A DNA stretch of 64,000 bases from Leisingera coralii (GTDB lineage: Bacteria > Pseudomonadota > Alphaproteobacteria > Rhodobacterales > Rhodobacteraceae), in contig NZ_JBHUPT010000034.1 in assembly GCF_049056525.1 (NCBI RefSeq), positions 124,001-188,000 of the forward strand. The letters are read 5' to 3'. The notes below the pieces were generated by a model that saw only the letters and a program-made list of their open reading frames with translations, did not search any database and was not told the origin of the DNA. Within the stretch, counting starts at the first letter, position 1. The number at the start of each line of letters is the position of its first letter. Made by a program: the position numbers and the translations under genes. Below are positions 1 to 9,044 of this stretch, in pieces.

Positions 1-1502
1 CCACCACGCTGCTGGCCCGCCAGCACGCCGCGTCCTTCAAGGAGCGGTTCCGCGGTTTCCCGCTGGAAGTCAGGCAGTTGTCGCGCTTTGTGACCTCAAA
101 GGAGGCCAGCAAGACCCGGGAGGGGTTGGCCAAGGGCACGGTCGATATCGTCATCGGCACCCACGCGGTGCTGGCCAAGAACATCAAGTTCCAGAACCTC
201 GGCCTATTGATCATCGACGAGGAACAGCACTTTGGTGTTGCCCACAAGGAGCGGCTGAAGCAGCTGCGCAGCGACATCCACGTGCTGACGCTGACAGCCA
301 CGCCGATCCCGCGGACGCTGCAGCTCAGCCTGACCGGTGTGCGGGACCTGTCGATCATCGGCACGCCCCCGGTTGACCGGCTGGCGATCCGGACATACGT
401 CAGCGAGTTCGACAGCGTCACCATCCGCGAGGCATTGCTGCGCGAGCATTACCGCGGCGGTCAGAGCTTCTATGTTGTGCCGCGGATCACCGACCTGCCG
501 GAGGTCGAGGAGTTCCTGAAGGCGCAGCTGCCTGAGCTGACTTACGTCGTAGCGCACGGCCAAATGGCGGCGGGAGAGCTCGACGACCGGATGAACGCCT
601 TCTATGACGGCAAATACGATGTGCTGCTTGCGACGACGATTGTGGAAAGCGGGCTGGATATCCCGACCGCCAACACCATGGTGGTGCACCGCGCCGACAT
701 GTTCGGCCTGTCGCAGCTCTATCAGATACGGGGTCGTGTAGGACGCTCCAAGACACGCGCGTATGCTTACCTCACCACCAAGCCGCGCCAGAGGCTGACC
801 CCGGCGGCAGAGAAGCGTTTGCGGGTTCTGGGTTCGCTCGATACGCTCGGTGCGGGCTTTACCTTGGCCTCGCAAGACCTTGATATTAGGGGCGCGGGCA
901 ACCTCCTGGGCGAGGAGCAGTCCGGCCAGATGCGCGATGTGGGGTATGAGCTTTACCAGTCGATGCTGGAGGAGGCGATTGCCAAGATCAAGGCGGGTGA
1001 GATGGAGGGTCTGTCGGATGCCGACGACCAATGGGCGCCGCAGATCAACCTAGGCGTTCCGGTGCTGATCCCCGAAGACTATGTTCCGGATCTGGACGTG
1101 CGCCTGGGCCTTTACCGCCGCCTGTCGTCGCTGTCGACCAAGGTGGAGCTGGAAGGCTTTGCCGCGGAGCTGATCGACCGTTTCGGCAAGCTGCCCAAGG
1201 AAGTGAACACGCTGATGCTGGTGGTGCGGATCAAGGCGATGTGCAAGCGTGCGGGCATTGCCAAGATGGATGGCGGCCCGAAAGGCGCGACGATCCAGTT
1301 CCACAACGACAAATTCGCCTCGCCGCAGGGGCTGGTGGAATTCATCCAAGGCCAGAACGGTCTGGCCAAGGTGAAGGACAACAAGATCGTTGTGCGCCGC
1401 GACTGGAAGAAAGACGCCGACAAGATCAAGGGCGCCTTTGCCATTGCCCGCGACCTGGCAGAGAAAGTTGTGGCCGAGAAAAAGAAAGCCAAGGCCGGGT
1501 AA
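1..1502 (+). CDS. mfd: Transcription-repair coupling factor Mfd, 3' part
   Basis: The gene enters from the left edge; the reading frame is open from base 3 and stops at 1500-1502. About 500 C-terminal residues are present. They hold the second half of the helicase motor: Walker B DEEQ (HFGVAHKERLKQL follows), TATPIPRTLQLSL, TTIVESGLDIPTANT, the motif VI arginines of QLYQIRGRVGRS, and the C-terminal TRCF (D7) domain. Mfd is the ATP-driven translocase that dislodges stalled RNA polymerase at DNA lesions and recruits UvrA. The apparent internal start near base 78 is an artefact of the window edge. The gene converges on the TPR gene that follows. Confidence 0.97.
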   Translation, partial: TTLLARQHAASFKERFRGFPLEVRQLSRFVTSKEASKTREGLAKGTVDIVIGTHAVLAKNIKFQNLGLLIIDEEQHFGVAHKERLKQLRSDIHVLTLTATPIPRTLQLSLTGVRDLSIIGTPPVDRLAIRTYVSEFDSVTIREALLREHYRGGQSFYVVPRITDLPEVEEFLKAQLPELTYVVAHGQMAAGELDDRMNAFYDGKYDVLLATTIVESGLDIPTANTMVVHRADMFGLSQLYQIRGRVGRSKTRAYAYLTTKPRQRLTPAAEKRLRVLGSLDTLGAGFTLASQDLDIRGAGNLLGEEQSGQMRDVGYELYQSMLEEAIAKIKAGEMEGLSDADDQWAPQINLGVPVLIPEDYVPDLDVRLGLYRRLSSLSTKVELEGFAAELIDRFGKLPKEVNTLMLVVRIKAMCKRAGIAKMDGGPKGATIQFHNDKFASPQGLVEFIQGQNGLAKVKDNKIVVRRDWKKDADKIKGAFAIARDLAEKVVAEKKKAKAG

Positions 1503-1507
1503 GAGGG

Positions 1508-1557
1508 CGCCAAGGAAATTCGAATTTCCTTGGCGAATTTCTTCGCAAGAAATTTGC
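1508..1557. repeat. Compound palindrome between convergent genes
   Basis: Bases 1508-1535 form a perfect 28-bp palindrome centred on TTCGAA. It is followed without a gap by a second inverted repeat with arms 1533-1543 and 1547-1557, a three-base CGC loop and one G-T pair. The block is much more AT-rich than its surroundings and fills the whole space between the mfd stop and the TPR gene stop. It could end transcription from both sides. I recall similar AAATTTCTT/AAGAAATTT blocks downstream of Roseobacter genes, but found no second copy in this window. Confidence 0.75.
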
Positions 1558-3231
1558 TCAGCCGCAGCAGGGGCTGGATGCCATCGCCGCCTGGGCGCAG
1601 AAACAGGAGGCGGCGACGGCGCTGTCGGCACGCGCCAGCGCGAGGTCCAGTTTCTGTTTTATGTGTTTGATCTCAATAGTTTCTCCGCGGATCTTCAGGC
1701 AGTCGTGCAGCCCCTTGAGGCTCCAGATGTTGTCCGGATGGATCGACGCGCGCGGCAGGGTGCCATCGAGCCCGAGGTCGGCGCGGTAGACGGCCTCTGC
1801 CTCATCCGCGCGGCCCTGTTCGAACAGCAGCGCCCCCAGTGCATGGCGGGTGGGCTGCATCCAGCCCCAGGGCTCGTCATAGGGCAGGTTGTCGTCCAGC
1901 TCCGCTGAGCGCTGCAGATGGGCGAAAGCCGCGTCATAGTTTTCTTTTCGGTACTCGATCTCACCGCGCAGCATTTCCGTTGCGATTTCAAGGAGGTCCA
2001 CCACACGGTTGTTGTGCAGCAGGCGGCTGTCCGGGACCCGGGCCTTGGCGGCCAGGAAGAGCTGCTCCTCGGCCTCAGCCTCTGCCACGCGGCCGGTTGC
2101 GGCAAAGGCGATGGCGCGGGCGTAATGGGTGTTGGCGGTCAGCGTGCGGTAGAGATCGGGGCCCGAGGGCAGCTCCAGCGCCATTGCCTCGTCCCAGCGG
2201 CCGAAGCGCACCAGAATATGCGGGTGCATCGCCATGTAGCTTTCGAAATAATCCGCCATCGGCGGGCTTTCGATCCGCAGCATGTCCTCGGGCGTGGTGT
2301 CTAATATGCCCTGATTGGCTGCAAGCGCGGGGGCGATCTGGCCCAGGAACATCGCCCCGAAAATCACGAAGTGGTAATTGTGCTGACGGTAGCCGGTATA
2401 GATGTTGAAGGCGCCTTCGCGCTGGTAGTACTTGAGGTCCGCCTCAATCGCCTTTTGGTTCCAATGCACGACGCTGTGGTAGTCGCCGCACAGCATGTCG
2501 ATATGGGTCGGCATATGCACAAGGTGGCCCGCATCCGGCACCAGCGTGCGCAGCACGTCGGCGGCCTTCAGCGCCTTCTCCGGTACGGGCGACATCTCCA
2601 TCAGATGCACATATAGATGCAGCAGGCCCGGGTGCTGCATGGCGCCGGGGGCGTTGTCCATCGCCCATTCCAGAACCTCCTGCGCTTCCAGCGTGGCGGC
2701 GCCTTCGGCGGGCTTGCCGGCTTTCAGGTCCCACATTTGCCAGGGCGTCAAGTTCAGCAAGCTCTCGGCATAAACCGTGCGCAGGTCCAGGTGATCGGGG
2801 CAGGCGGCAAAGGCTGCCCGCATCGCATCGGCAAAGGCGTAGTCCCAGGCGTGCATGTCCTCCACCGCCTCGCGCTGGGGATAGCGAGCCTGGAGGGCGC
2901 GGATCAGTTGCTGCTCGGCTTCTGTGCAGCCGTCTATGCAGGCGAGCGCGGCCTGTGCAGCGTCATAGGCCTCCGCCAGCGCCTTGGCGCGGCCCTTGTC
3001 GTCACGCAAGGCCCAGGGCAGGTTGTAATTCGGGCCGGCCGCATAGGCGACGCCCCAATGGGCCATGGCGCAGCGCGGATCATGCTCCAGTGCGCGCTGG
3101 AAACAGGCGATGGCTTCCTCGTGATTGTAGCCATAGGTCCAGACCAGGCCGCGGTCGAACCAGCGCTGAGCCTCTGGCGACGTGGTAGTCACCGGGCAGG
3201 AATAGCTGCCGAGATCATAATCGTAGCCCAT
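1558..3231 (-). CDS. Tetratricopeptide repeat protein
   Basis: A 557-residue protein with no signal peptide or membrane segment, so it is probably cytoplasmic. Helical repeats are visible from about residue 25 (WFDRGLVWTYGYNHEEAIACFQRALEHDP) to the C terminus (ALGALLFEQGRADEAEAVYRADL). A His-rich stretch near residues 235-245 (GHLVHMPTHID) and a Cys-rich tail (SCFCAQAAMASSPCCG) suggest metal or heme contact, but this is inference. The ATG at 3229-3231 is preceded by GGGGAGG at good spacing. TPR proteins usually act as protein-interaction scaffolds; the partner is unknown. It stands alone between mfd and an efflux gene. Confidence 0.8.
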   Translation of the reverse strand: MGYDYDLGSYSCPVTTTSPEAQRWFDRGLVWTYGYNHEEAIACFQRALEHDPRCAMAHWGVAYAAGPNYNLPWALRDDKGRAKALAEAYDAAQAALACIDGCTEAEQQLIRALQARYPQREAVEDMHAWDYAFADAMRAAFAACPDHLDLRTVYAESLLNLTPWQMWDLKAGKPAEGAATLEAQEVLEWAMDNAPGAMQHPGLLHLYVHLMEMSPVPEKALKAADVLRTLVPDAGHLVHMPTHIDMLCGDYHSVVHWNQKAIEADLKYYQREGAFNIYTGYRQHNYHFVIFGAMFLGQIAPALAANQGILDTTPEDMLRIESPPMADYFESYMAMHPHILVRFGRWDEAMALELPSGPDLYRTLTANTHYARAIAFAATGRVAEAEAEEQLFLAAKARVPDSRLLHNNRVVDLLEIATEMLRGEIEYRKENYDAAFAHLQRSAELDDNLPYDEPWGWMQPTRHALGALLFEQGRADEAEAVYRADLGLDGTLPRASIHPDNIWSLKGLHDCLKIRGETIEIKHIKQKLDLALARADSAVAASCFCAQAAMASSPCCG

Positions 3232-3292
3232 GAAAAAAACCTCCCCAAATGATTGGAGAGGTTAGGGTTTGGCTGCAAAGCGGGCAAGGCGC

Positions 3293-4516
3293 TTATTCGG
3301 CTGGCAGGCGGGCCTCGGTCCTTGCCATCTGCAGCATCAGCAGGAACCCCAGCGCAGCCATGGCCAGAAGCCCGGCGCCAAGCGGCACCAGGGAGCCGTC
3401 GAACAGCAGCCCGACCGGGGCGGCAATGGCGGCGGCCAGAACGGTGGAGATCGCGCCGATCACCGAGGCCGCCATACCGGCGATATGCCCCATTGGCTCC
3501 ATCGCGATGGCGTTCAGGTTGCCAAGGGTGGTGCCGGCCAGGAAGAACACGCTGGTCTGCCAGGCGATGAACAGGCCGAACAGCAGCCCGTCCGGCATTG
3601 GGCCCGTGCTGAGGAAGAGCATGGTGGCAGAGGCGAACATCTGCACGGCCAGCGACCAGGTCACGATCCGCCGCATGCCGACCCGGACCACGATGGCAGC
3701 GTTCAGCAGGCTGGCCGTCCCCGCCATCAGCGCCACAAAGCCGAACCAGAACGGGAAGCTGTCGGCGCGGCCGAAGATCACGTCATAGACCGGCTGCACC
3801 ATGGTCAGCATGGTGAAAAGCATGCCTAGGCACAGGGTTTGAACCATGATCGACAGGCGCACGGTGGGATGGCCCAGCATCTCCTTCACCGCGGCCAGCA
3901 GCAGCGGCAGGCGGAACGGGCGGCGGTTTTCCTGCGCCAGGGTTTCCGGCAGGCGCAGCCCCATCCACATCAGGATGACGATGGCGAAAACGGCGAAGGC
4001 CAGGAAGATGCCGCGCCAGCCGGAGAATGCGATGATGCCTGCGCCCAGCATCGGCGCGAAAGCGGGGACTAGGGTGAAGATCATCATGGCAATCGACATC
4101 ATCCGCGCCATTTCCCGGCCGGCATAGAGGTCGCGCACAATGGCGATTCCGACAATGCGCGGCCCGGCGGCACCGAGGCCCATTACCACGCGGGAGGCCA
4201 GCAGCAGCTCCAGCGATTGCGCGCGCCAGGCAACGGCGGCAGCAAGGATGTAGAGCACGGCACCGCCGGCAATGACGTTTTTGCGGCCAAAGGCATCGGA
4301 CAACGGGCCGGTAAAGAAAGTGCCGATCCCCATCCCCAGTACAAAAGACGTCAGCACCAGCTGGGCCCGGTTGACGTCATCGGGGCTCAGCGCCTGGCCG
4401 ATTTCCGGCAGTGCGGGCAGCATCGCGTCGATGGAAAAAGCAATGGTGGCAAACATCATCGCGATCAGCGCGATGAACTCACCCTTGCTCATGCCGTGGG
4501 CAGGGGATTGTGACAT
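3293..4516 (-). CDS. MFS drug efflux transporter, Bcr/CflA type
   Basis: A 407-residue inner-membrane protein with about twelve hydrophobic segments. The start region (EFIALIAMMFATIAFSIDAMLPALPEIG) and the loop between helices 2 and 3 (FTGPLSDAFGRKNVI) are typical of the Bcr/CflA proton-coupled drug exporters, which remove compounds such as bicyclomycin or chloramphenicol. The substrate cannot be read from sequence. It lies 61 bp downstream of the TPR gene in the same direction, and 151 bp separate its start from the FrnE-like gene, so it may have its own promoter. Confidence 0.85.
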   Translation of the reverse strand: MSQSPAHGMSKGEFIALIAMMFATIAFSIDAMLPALPEIGQALSPDDVNRAQLVLTSFVLGMGIGTFFTGPLSDAFGRKNVIAGGAVLYILAAAVAWRAQSLELLLASRVVMGLGAAGPRIVGIAIVRDLYAGREMARMMSIAMMIFTLVPAFAPMLGAGIIAFSGWRGIFLAFAVFAIVILMWMGLRLPETLAQENRRPFRLPLLLAAVKEMLGHPTVRLSIMVQTLCLGMLFTMLTMVQPVYDVIFGRADSFPFWFGFVALMAGTASLLNAAIVVRVGMRRIVTWSLAVQMFASATMLFLSTGPMPDGLLFGLFIAWQTSVFFLAGTTLGNLNAIAMEPMGHIAGMAASVIGAISTVLAAAIAAPVGLLFDGSLVPLGAGLLAMAALGFLLMLQMARTEARLPAE

Positions 4517-4667
4517 TAGGAACCTCGGGCGGCACTGCAGGCGGTCCCGGGGATCGGGCCGGACTGGGAGCCGTCCGGGTGCGTTATCACACTACGAGCA
4601 GCCGTGCCAGCGCCCGGCTGCACAGGAGACTGTGCATAGTTGCGATGCTAAGCAGTCGCGTGGCGGC

Positions 4668-5324
4668 CTAGTTGCCCTCGGCCTCTTTCAGCTGCTTCTG
4701 GATGTCCTCGATCACCTGCTTCCACAGCTCAGGCGGCTGGGCGCCGGGCACCGCGTGCTGATTGGCGACAATGAAGGTCGGTACTGAGGTCACGCCCATC
4801 TTGCGGGAATGCGCGTCGCGGTCGCGGATTGCCTGCACATCGCTGTCGCCCTCCAGCAGGCGTGCGGTGACATCCGCCTCCATACCGGCCTCGCTTGCGA
4901 TCTCTGTCAGCACGGTGTGGTCGCCGATGTCCTTGGCGTCAACGAAATAAGCCTTGAACAGGGCATCCACCACTTGCGCCTGCTTCCCCTCGATCCCGGC
5001 CCAGTGGATCAGACGGTGTGCGTCCAGAGTGTTGGGCGTGCGTTTCATCGCCTCGAAATTGATCGTCAGCCCGGCTTTTTCCGCGTGCTCCACGACGGGC
5101 GCATAGGCCTTCACCGCGCCTTCCTTGCCGCCGAACTTGCGCTCCAGGTATTCGCGCCGGTCCATGCCTTCGGCCGGCATGTCGGGGTTCAGCTGGAACG
5201 GGTGCCATTCGATAATAAACGGGTGGTCCGGCACCTCCGCCAGCGCCTTGTCCAGATGGGTCTTGCCGATATAGCACCAGGGGCAGATCGGGTCCGACAG
5301 GATGTCGAGTTTGACAGTGGTCAT
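4668..5324 (-). CDS. DsbA-family oxidoreductase, FrnE-like
   Basis: A 218-residue thioredoxin-fold protein with the active-site motif CPWC at about residues 14-17 (LSDPICPWCYIG) and the helical insertion of the DsbA/FrnE/2-hydroxychromene-2-carboxylate isomerase group. No signal peptide is visible, so it probably acts in the cytoplasm on disulfides or glutathione adducts. The start at 5324 is chosen because AAAGGA lies seven bases upstream. An ATG at 5333 would overlap the previous gene's stop (ATGA) but has no ribosome site. It is coupled to the acyl-CoA synthetase gene upstream. Confidence 0.85.
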   Translation of the reverse strand: MTTVKLDILSDPICPWCYIGKTHLDKALAEVPDHPFIIEWHPFQLNPDMPAEGMDRREYLERKFGGKEGAVKAYAPVVEHAEKAGLTINFEAMKRTPNTLDAHRLIHWAGIEGKQAQVVDALFKAYFVDAKDIGDHTVLTEIASEAGMEADVTARLLEGDSDVQAIRDRDAHSRKMGVTSVPTFIVANQHAVPGAQPPELWKQVIEDIQKQLKEAEGN

Positions 5325-5329
5325 ATGGG

Positions 5330-6835
5330 TCATCCTTTGAACAGGGCGGGCAGGGCGCGGCGCAGCAGCTTGCCGTTGGCGCCGGTGGGCAGCGCGTCCA
5401 AATGGACATAAGCGCGGGGCTGCTTGTAGCGGGCCAGGCGCTGGGATGCAAAGGCCTGCAGGTCCTGGGCGTTCAACTCTTCGGGACCGGTGTAGAAGGC
5501 GGCGATGATATAAGTGTCTTCCTTCACCTCCACCGCGGCAGCTCCGGCCTGGGTGATGCCGGGATGGGCGGCAAGTGCGGTTTCGACCTCAATGGGCGAG
5601 ACGCGGTAGCCGCCGGCATTCATCATGTCGTCGCCGCGGCCCAGGTAACGGATCTGGCCGTCCGCTGTCATTGCGCCCTGGTCGCCGGTCAGGAACCATT
5701 CGCCCTGGTAACGGGCGGCGGTTTCCTCCGGCGTGTTCAGATAGCCGAGCATCAATCCGGGGTCGGAGCGGTGGATGGCGATGGTGCCTTCCTCGCCTGC
5801 GGGAACCGGTCCGTCCGCTCCCAGAATGGCCACCTTGCGGCCCCTTTGCGGCTGGCCCAGAGCACCGTCCTGCGCGGGGCATCCGGGCGAGGAGGAGATG
5901 AAAGTGGAGCACTCCGACATGCCGAAAGCCTCATAGAGCCCGCAGCCGGTAGCCGTATCCCAGGATTCGTGAAGGTGGCGTGAGAGCTTTTCACCTGCGC
6001 AAAGCCCGTGCCGCAGGTCCGGCAGGTCCAGCGGGCCGCCGCGCAGGAACTTGCGGTAGACGCCAGGGGTTGCGGCGAAGATGGTTGCCTGGTGCCGGCG
6101 CAGCAGCTCCGGCAGGTCTTCGGGCGGTGTTCCGGGCGCCGGGATCAGCGCTGTGGCGCCCGCGGCCCAAGGGTCCATCAGTCCGGTGCCCAGCGTGTAG
6201 GTCCAGTTGAAGGCGCCCGCGTGCGGCAGCCGGTCCTGCTCTGTCAGCCCGTACCAGCCGTCGACCATCATCTGCCGCGCCCAGACCGCCCGGTGCGCGT
6301 GCGCCACGGCGCGCGGATTTCCGCTGGTGCCGGAGGTGTAGACCACATAGGCCAGCCGGTCCGGGTCGCCCAAAGCGTATTCACAGGGGGGATGCCCGTG
6401 CATTTTCAGCAGGTCCGGGGTGGTGATCTGCAATGGGTGACTCGCGCAGGCCACCGCCGGATCCCGCAGGACCGCCGCAGGGTTCAGATCGGCGATCATC
6501 CGGGCGGTTTCCGGCTCGGTCAGCTGGGCCGAGGTGGGCACCGGCACTAGCCCGGCGGCAATGGCGCCGAGATAGGCAATCGGAAACTCGACCGTGTTCC
6601 CGAGCCTCATCAGCACGATGTCGCCAGGGGTCAGACCGGCCGCCAACAGCCCGGTTCCGGTACCGCGCACCGCGGCCTCCAGCCGGGCATAGCTCCAATC
6701 TTCGCGAGACTCGCCCTCAAGAACCGACAGTGCGGTCTTCTCCGCCAGCCGGCCGGCATGGCGCAGCACATGGGCGGCAAGATTGAAGGGCGAAGGGCAG
6801 GGCGCGAAAGGCCCCTGATCAAAAACCGACAGCAT
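5330..6835 (-). CDS. AMP-dependent acyl-CoA synthetase/ligase
   Basis: A 501-residue adenylate-forming enzyme. The phosphate-binding loop YTSGTSGNPRAVAH lies near residue 165, the hinge and A8 region near residue 400 (GEWFLTGDQG), and the catalytic lysine near the C terminus (PTGANGKLLRR). It would activate a carboxylic acid with ATP to an acyl-adenylate and then an acyl-CoA. Overall form is close to the benzoate/short-chain acid CoA ligases, but the substrate is not predictable here. The divergent XRE-cupin regulator begins 65 bp away and is a reasonable candidate regulator. The FrnE-like gene follows directly. Confidence 0.88.
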   Translation of the reverse strand: MLSVFDQGPFAPCPSPFNLAAHVLRHAGRLAEKTALSVLEGESREDWSYARLEAAVRGTGTGLLAAGLTPGDIVLMRLGNTVEFPIAYLGAIAAGLVPVPTSAQLTEPETARMIADLNPAAVLRDPAVACASHPLQITTPDLLKMHGHPPCEYALGDPDRLAYVVYTSGTSGNPRAVAHAHRAVWARQMMVDGWYGLTEQDRLPHAGAFNWTYTLGTGLMDPWAAGATALIPAPGTPPEDLPELLRRHQATIFAATPGVYRKFLRGGPLDLPDLRHGLCAGEKLSRHLHESWDTATGCGLYEAFGMSECSTFISSSPGCPAQDGALGQPQRGRKVAILGADGPVPAGEEGTIAIHRSDPGLMLGYLNTPEETAARYQGEWFLTGDQGAMTADGQIRYLGRGDDMMNAGGYRVSPIEVETALAAHPGITQAGAAAVEVKEDTYIIAAFYTGPEELNAQDLQAFASQRLARYKQPRAYVHLDALPTGANGKLLRRALPALFKG

Positions 6836-6864
6836 GGCAAATGGCTAGCCTGCACTGTCCTGCG

Positions 6865-6893
6865 TTGCAAGGCGCGCAGGTGCGGCTTATAGA
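6865..6893 (+). promoter_or_regulatory. Candidate sigma-70 promoter of the XRE-cupin gene
   Basis: TTGCAA at 6865-6870 and TATAGA at 6888-6893 are separated by exactly 17 bp. The expected transcription start falls at about 6899-6901, which is the ATG of the following gene. No Shine-Dalgarno sequence is present, so translation from a leaderless mRNA is the simplest reading. Confidence 0.55.
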
Positions 6894-6899
6894 GTGGCT

Positions 6900-7523
6900 A
6901 TGAAAAGCCGCGACCCGAAATCCCTGATCACCATCGCCCGCGCCAATGGCGGCGAAGACGACGCAGAACCGCTGGATCTGGGCGCCCGGGTTCGGGAGCT
7001 TCGCAAGGCGCGGGACTGGACGCTGGAGCATGCGGCCAATCAGGCCGGGCTGGCACGCTCGACTTTGTCAAAGATCGAAAACGGCCAGATGTCACCGACT
7101 TACGAGGCGTTGAAGAAGCTGGCTGTGGGCCTGCAGATCTCTGTGCCGCAGCTGTTCACCCCGCCGCAGCGGGATCAGGTGAACGGCCGGATGACGGTGA
7201 CCAAATCCGGCGACGGCTCCGCCCATGCGACCGCGACCTATGAGCACGAGCTGCTGGCCGACGGGCTGTCGCGCAAGCAGATGCTGCCCTACCGGGCACG
7301 GGTGCGGGCACGGTCGATGGAGGAATTTGACGGCTGGGTACGCCATGACGGCGAGGAATTCCTGTACGTGCTGACCGGCGTGGTCAAGCTCTACACGGAA
7401 TTCTATGAGCCGATCGAGATGCGCCGCGGCGACAGCGCTTACTACGACGCGGCCATGGGGCACAACGTCATCTCTGTCAGCCCCGAAGATGCGATGATCC
7501 TCTGGGTGACGTCGCTGGCTTAA
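6900..7523 (+). CDS. XRE-family regulator with C-terminal cupin domain
   Basis: A 207-residue protein with a helix-turn-helix domain at about residues 20-80 (RVRELRKARDWTLEHAANQAGLA, then STLSKIENGQMSPTYEALKKLA) and a cupin barrel at about 120-205 (HDGEEFLYVLTGVVKLYTE). This architecture is common in regulators of amine, amino acid and acid catabolism, where the cupin senses a small ligand. The ATG at 6900 is preferred over a GTG at 6894 because it coincides with the predicted transcription start. The gene is divergent from the acyl-CoA synthetase gene and may control it. Confidence 0.87.
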   Translation: MKSRDPKSLITIARANGGEDDAEPLDLGARVRELRKARDWTLEHAANQAGLARSTLSKIENGQMSPTYEALKKLAVGLQISVPQLFTPPQRDQVNGRMTVTKSGDGSAHATATYEHELLADGLSRKQMLPYRARVRARSMEEFDGWVRHDGEEFLYVLTGVVKLYTEFYEPIEMRRGDSAYYDAAMGHNVISVSPEDAMILWVTSLA

Positions 7524-7532
7524 CTAAGCGAG

Positions 7533-7763
7533 CTAGTGCTTGCGGCCGTCCAGCTCTCTCAGCAGGCTTTCGATGTAAAGGAAATCATCCACCTCCTCCT
7601 TGGCTTCATTCAAGGTGAGGTGATGGGTACGGGCCAGATAGGCAACGAATTTGTCCCGGTCATCCAGTATGGACGGCGCATTACTGGCTTTCAGATGCGG
7701 AAAGCGCTGTTTGATGCGGGGCATCCTGTCAATCCAGCTGGCAGCTGCTGCTTGTACAGGCAT
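7533..7763 (-). CDS. Small conserved-type hypothetical protein
   Basis: A 76-residue, charged, soluble protein with no family I can name. The ATG at 7761-7763 follows a GGGAG ribosome site eight bases upstream. A longer version from a GTG at 7772 is less likely. The C-terminal half (LTLNEAKEEVDDFLYIESLLREL) is predicted to be helical. It converges on the XRE-cupin gene with only 9 bp between stops. The upstream 90 bp hold no other gene and include an AT-rich patch that may be its promoter. Confidence 0.6.
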   Translation of the reverse strand: MPVQAAAASWIDRMPRIKQRFPHLKASNAPSILDDRDKFVAYLARTHHLTLNEAKEEVDDFLYIESLLRELDGRKH

Positions 7764-7856
7764 GGGGGGCACTCCCTGTCAAACGGATTATGGTTTTTGG
7801 CCACCCATGGTAACACTTTTCGTGTCATTTTGTAACGGTCGCACCTTACGCAGGGG

Positions 7857-8549
7857 TCAGGTCTGCCGGGGTCGGCGGGTTTCCGCCGGGGCGGCGGGGG
7901 CTGCGAACAGCCGTGTCAGCACCACATGGCCGATTCCAACCGCAATCAGCTGCATCGCGATAAACATCGGAATGTGTCCCGGATAGATCCCAGCGAAGGT
8001 ATCGGTGAAGCCGCGCGCAATGGTCACCGCCGGATTGGCAAAGCTGGTGGAGGACGTGAACCAATAGGCGCCGGTGATGTAGAGGCCAACCAGCGGGGGC
8101 ACTGCGTCGGGACGCGACCGCAGCCCGCCGAAGATCACGAATAGAAGGCCAAAGGTGGCTAGGATTTCGGAGAACCACTGGGCAGTCCCAGTGCGGTGCA
8201 TTGTGGCCGAGCTTTGCAGAATTGCAAGGTCGAACATTACGTGACAGGCCCAGACACCAAGGATGCCGCCGCCGATCTGCACAATGATATAGGGGGCTGC
8301 CGCGCTCCAGGGGTGCTCGCCGCGCAGGGCAAAGGCAAGGGTTACCGCCGGATTGAAATGGGCGCCGGAAACCGGGCCCAGGGTGGTGATGATCACATAG
8401 AGCATGCAGCCGGTGGCCACGGCATTGGCCAGCAACGCCAGGGCGGCGTTCCCATCGGCCAGGGTTTCGGCCATGATGCCGGAGCCCACCACCCCTACCA
8501 GCAGCATCGCGGTGCCCAGCCCCTCGGCCAGAAGTTTCTGCGCGGTCAT
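7857..8549 (-). CDS. aqpS: Aquaporin-family channel, AqpS-like, of arsenic locus
   Basis: A 230-residue MIP-family channel with six hydrophobic segments and both pore loops carrying NPA (AHFNPAV near residue 65 and FANPAVT near residue 172). Its start overlaps the arsC stop by 4 bp, so it belongs to the arsenic operon. In Sinorhizobium meliloti an AqpS channel replaces the ArsB pump: arsenate reduced to arsenite by ArsC flows out through the channel. No ArsB or Acr3 pump gene lies in this window, which fits the same scheme. The assignment to arsenite rather than water or glycerol rests on context. Confidence 0.85.
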   Translation of the reverse strand: MTAQKLLAEGLGTAMLLVGVVGSGIMAETLADGNAALALLANAVATGCMLYVIITTLGPVSGAHFNPAVTLAFALRGEHPWSAAAPYIIVQIGGGILGVWACHVMFDLAILQSSATMHRTGTAQWFSEILATFGLLFVIFGGLRSRPDAVPPLVGLYITGAYWFTSSTSFANPAVTIARGFTDTFAGIYPGHIPMFIAMQLIAVGIGHVVLTRLFAAPAAPAETRRPRQT

Positions 8550-9022
8550 GCGATTTCTCCAATCCGCTTGAGCTGCTGCGACAGTTCCGCCGGGGGCATG
8601 GTCTCAAACGGCATCTCCAAAAGCGCCATGGCGCGCTTTTCCAGTGTGGCATAGGCGGCGCGGAAGGCGGCGTCCCATTCGGGCTGCTCTGCCGCTGCGG
8701 GATCTTCGACACCCCAGTGAGCGCGCACCGGCGCGCCGGGCCAGACCGGGCAGGTCTCGCCTGCGGCAGAGGCGCAGACGGTAATCACCATGTCCATCTC
8801 CGGCGCGTCTTCAGCGGCAAACTCATCCCAGCTCTTGGAGCGGGCGCCCGAGGTGTCGTGGCCAAGGTCTTCCAGCAGTGCAAGCGATTGCGGATGCACT
8901 TTGCCGGTGGGGTTGGAACCTGCCGAAAAGGCGCGCACGCGGCCGGCGCCCCGTGTGTTGAAGATCGACTCCAGCAGGATGGAGCGCGCGGAGTTGCCCG
9001 TGCAGAGGACGAGAATGTTCAT
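8546..9022 (-). CDS. arsC: Arsenate reductase ArsC, low-molecular-weight phosphatase fold
   Basis: A 158-residue protein with the phosphatase-type loop CTGNSARS starting at Cys7, and a second cysteine pair (Cys83 and Cys91, in TVCASAAGETCP). The three cysteines match the disulfide relay of thioredoxin-coupled ArsC, which reduces arsenate to arsenite. The pair is separated by seven residues, one more than I recall for the Staphylococcus and Bacillus enzymes. It overlaps aqpS by 4 bp downstream and lies 22 bp after the ArsR-ArsC fusion gene. It is a second reductase copy beside the one in the fusion. Confidence 0.92.
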   Translation of the reverse strand: MNILVLCTGNSARSILLESIFNTRGAGRVRAFSAGSNPTGKVHPQSLALLEDLGHDTSGARSKSWDEFAAEDAPEMDMVITVCASAAGETCPVWPGAPVRAHWGVEDPAAAEQPEWDAAFRAAYATLEKRAMALLEMPFETMPPAELSQQLKRIGEIA

Positions 9023-9044
9023 GGATGATGACCGTGCTTGAGGG

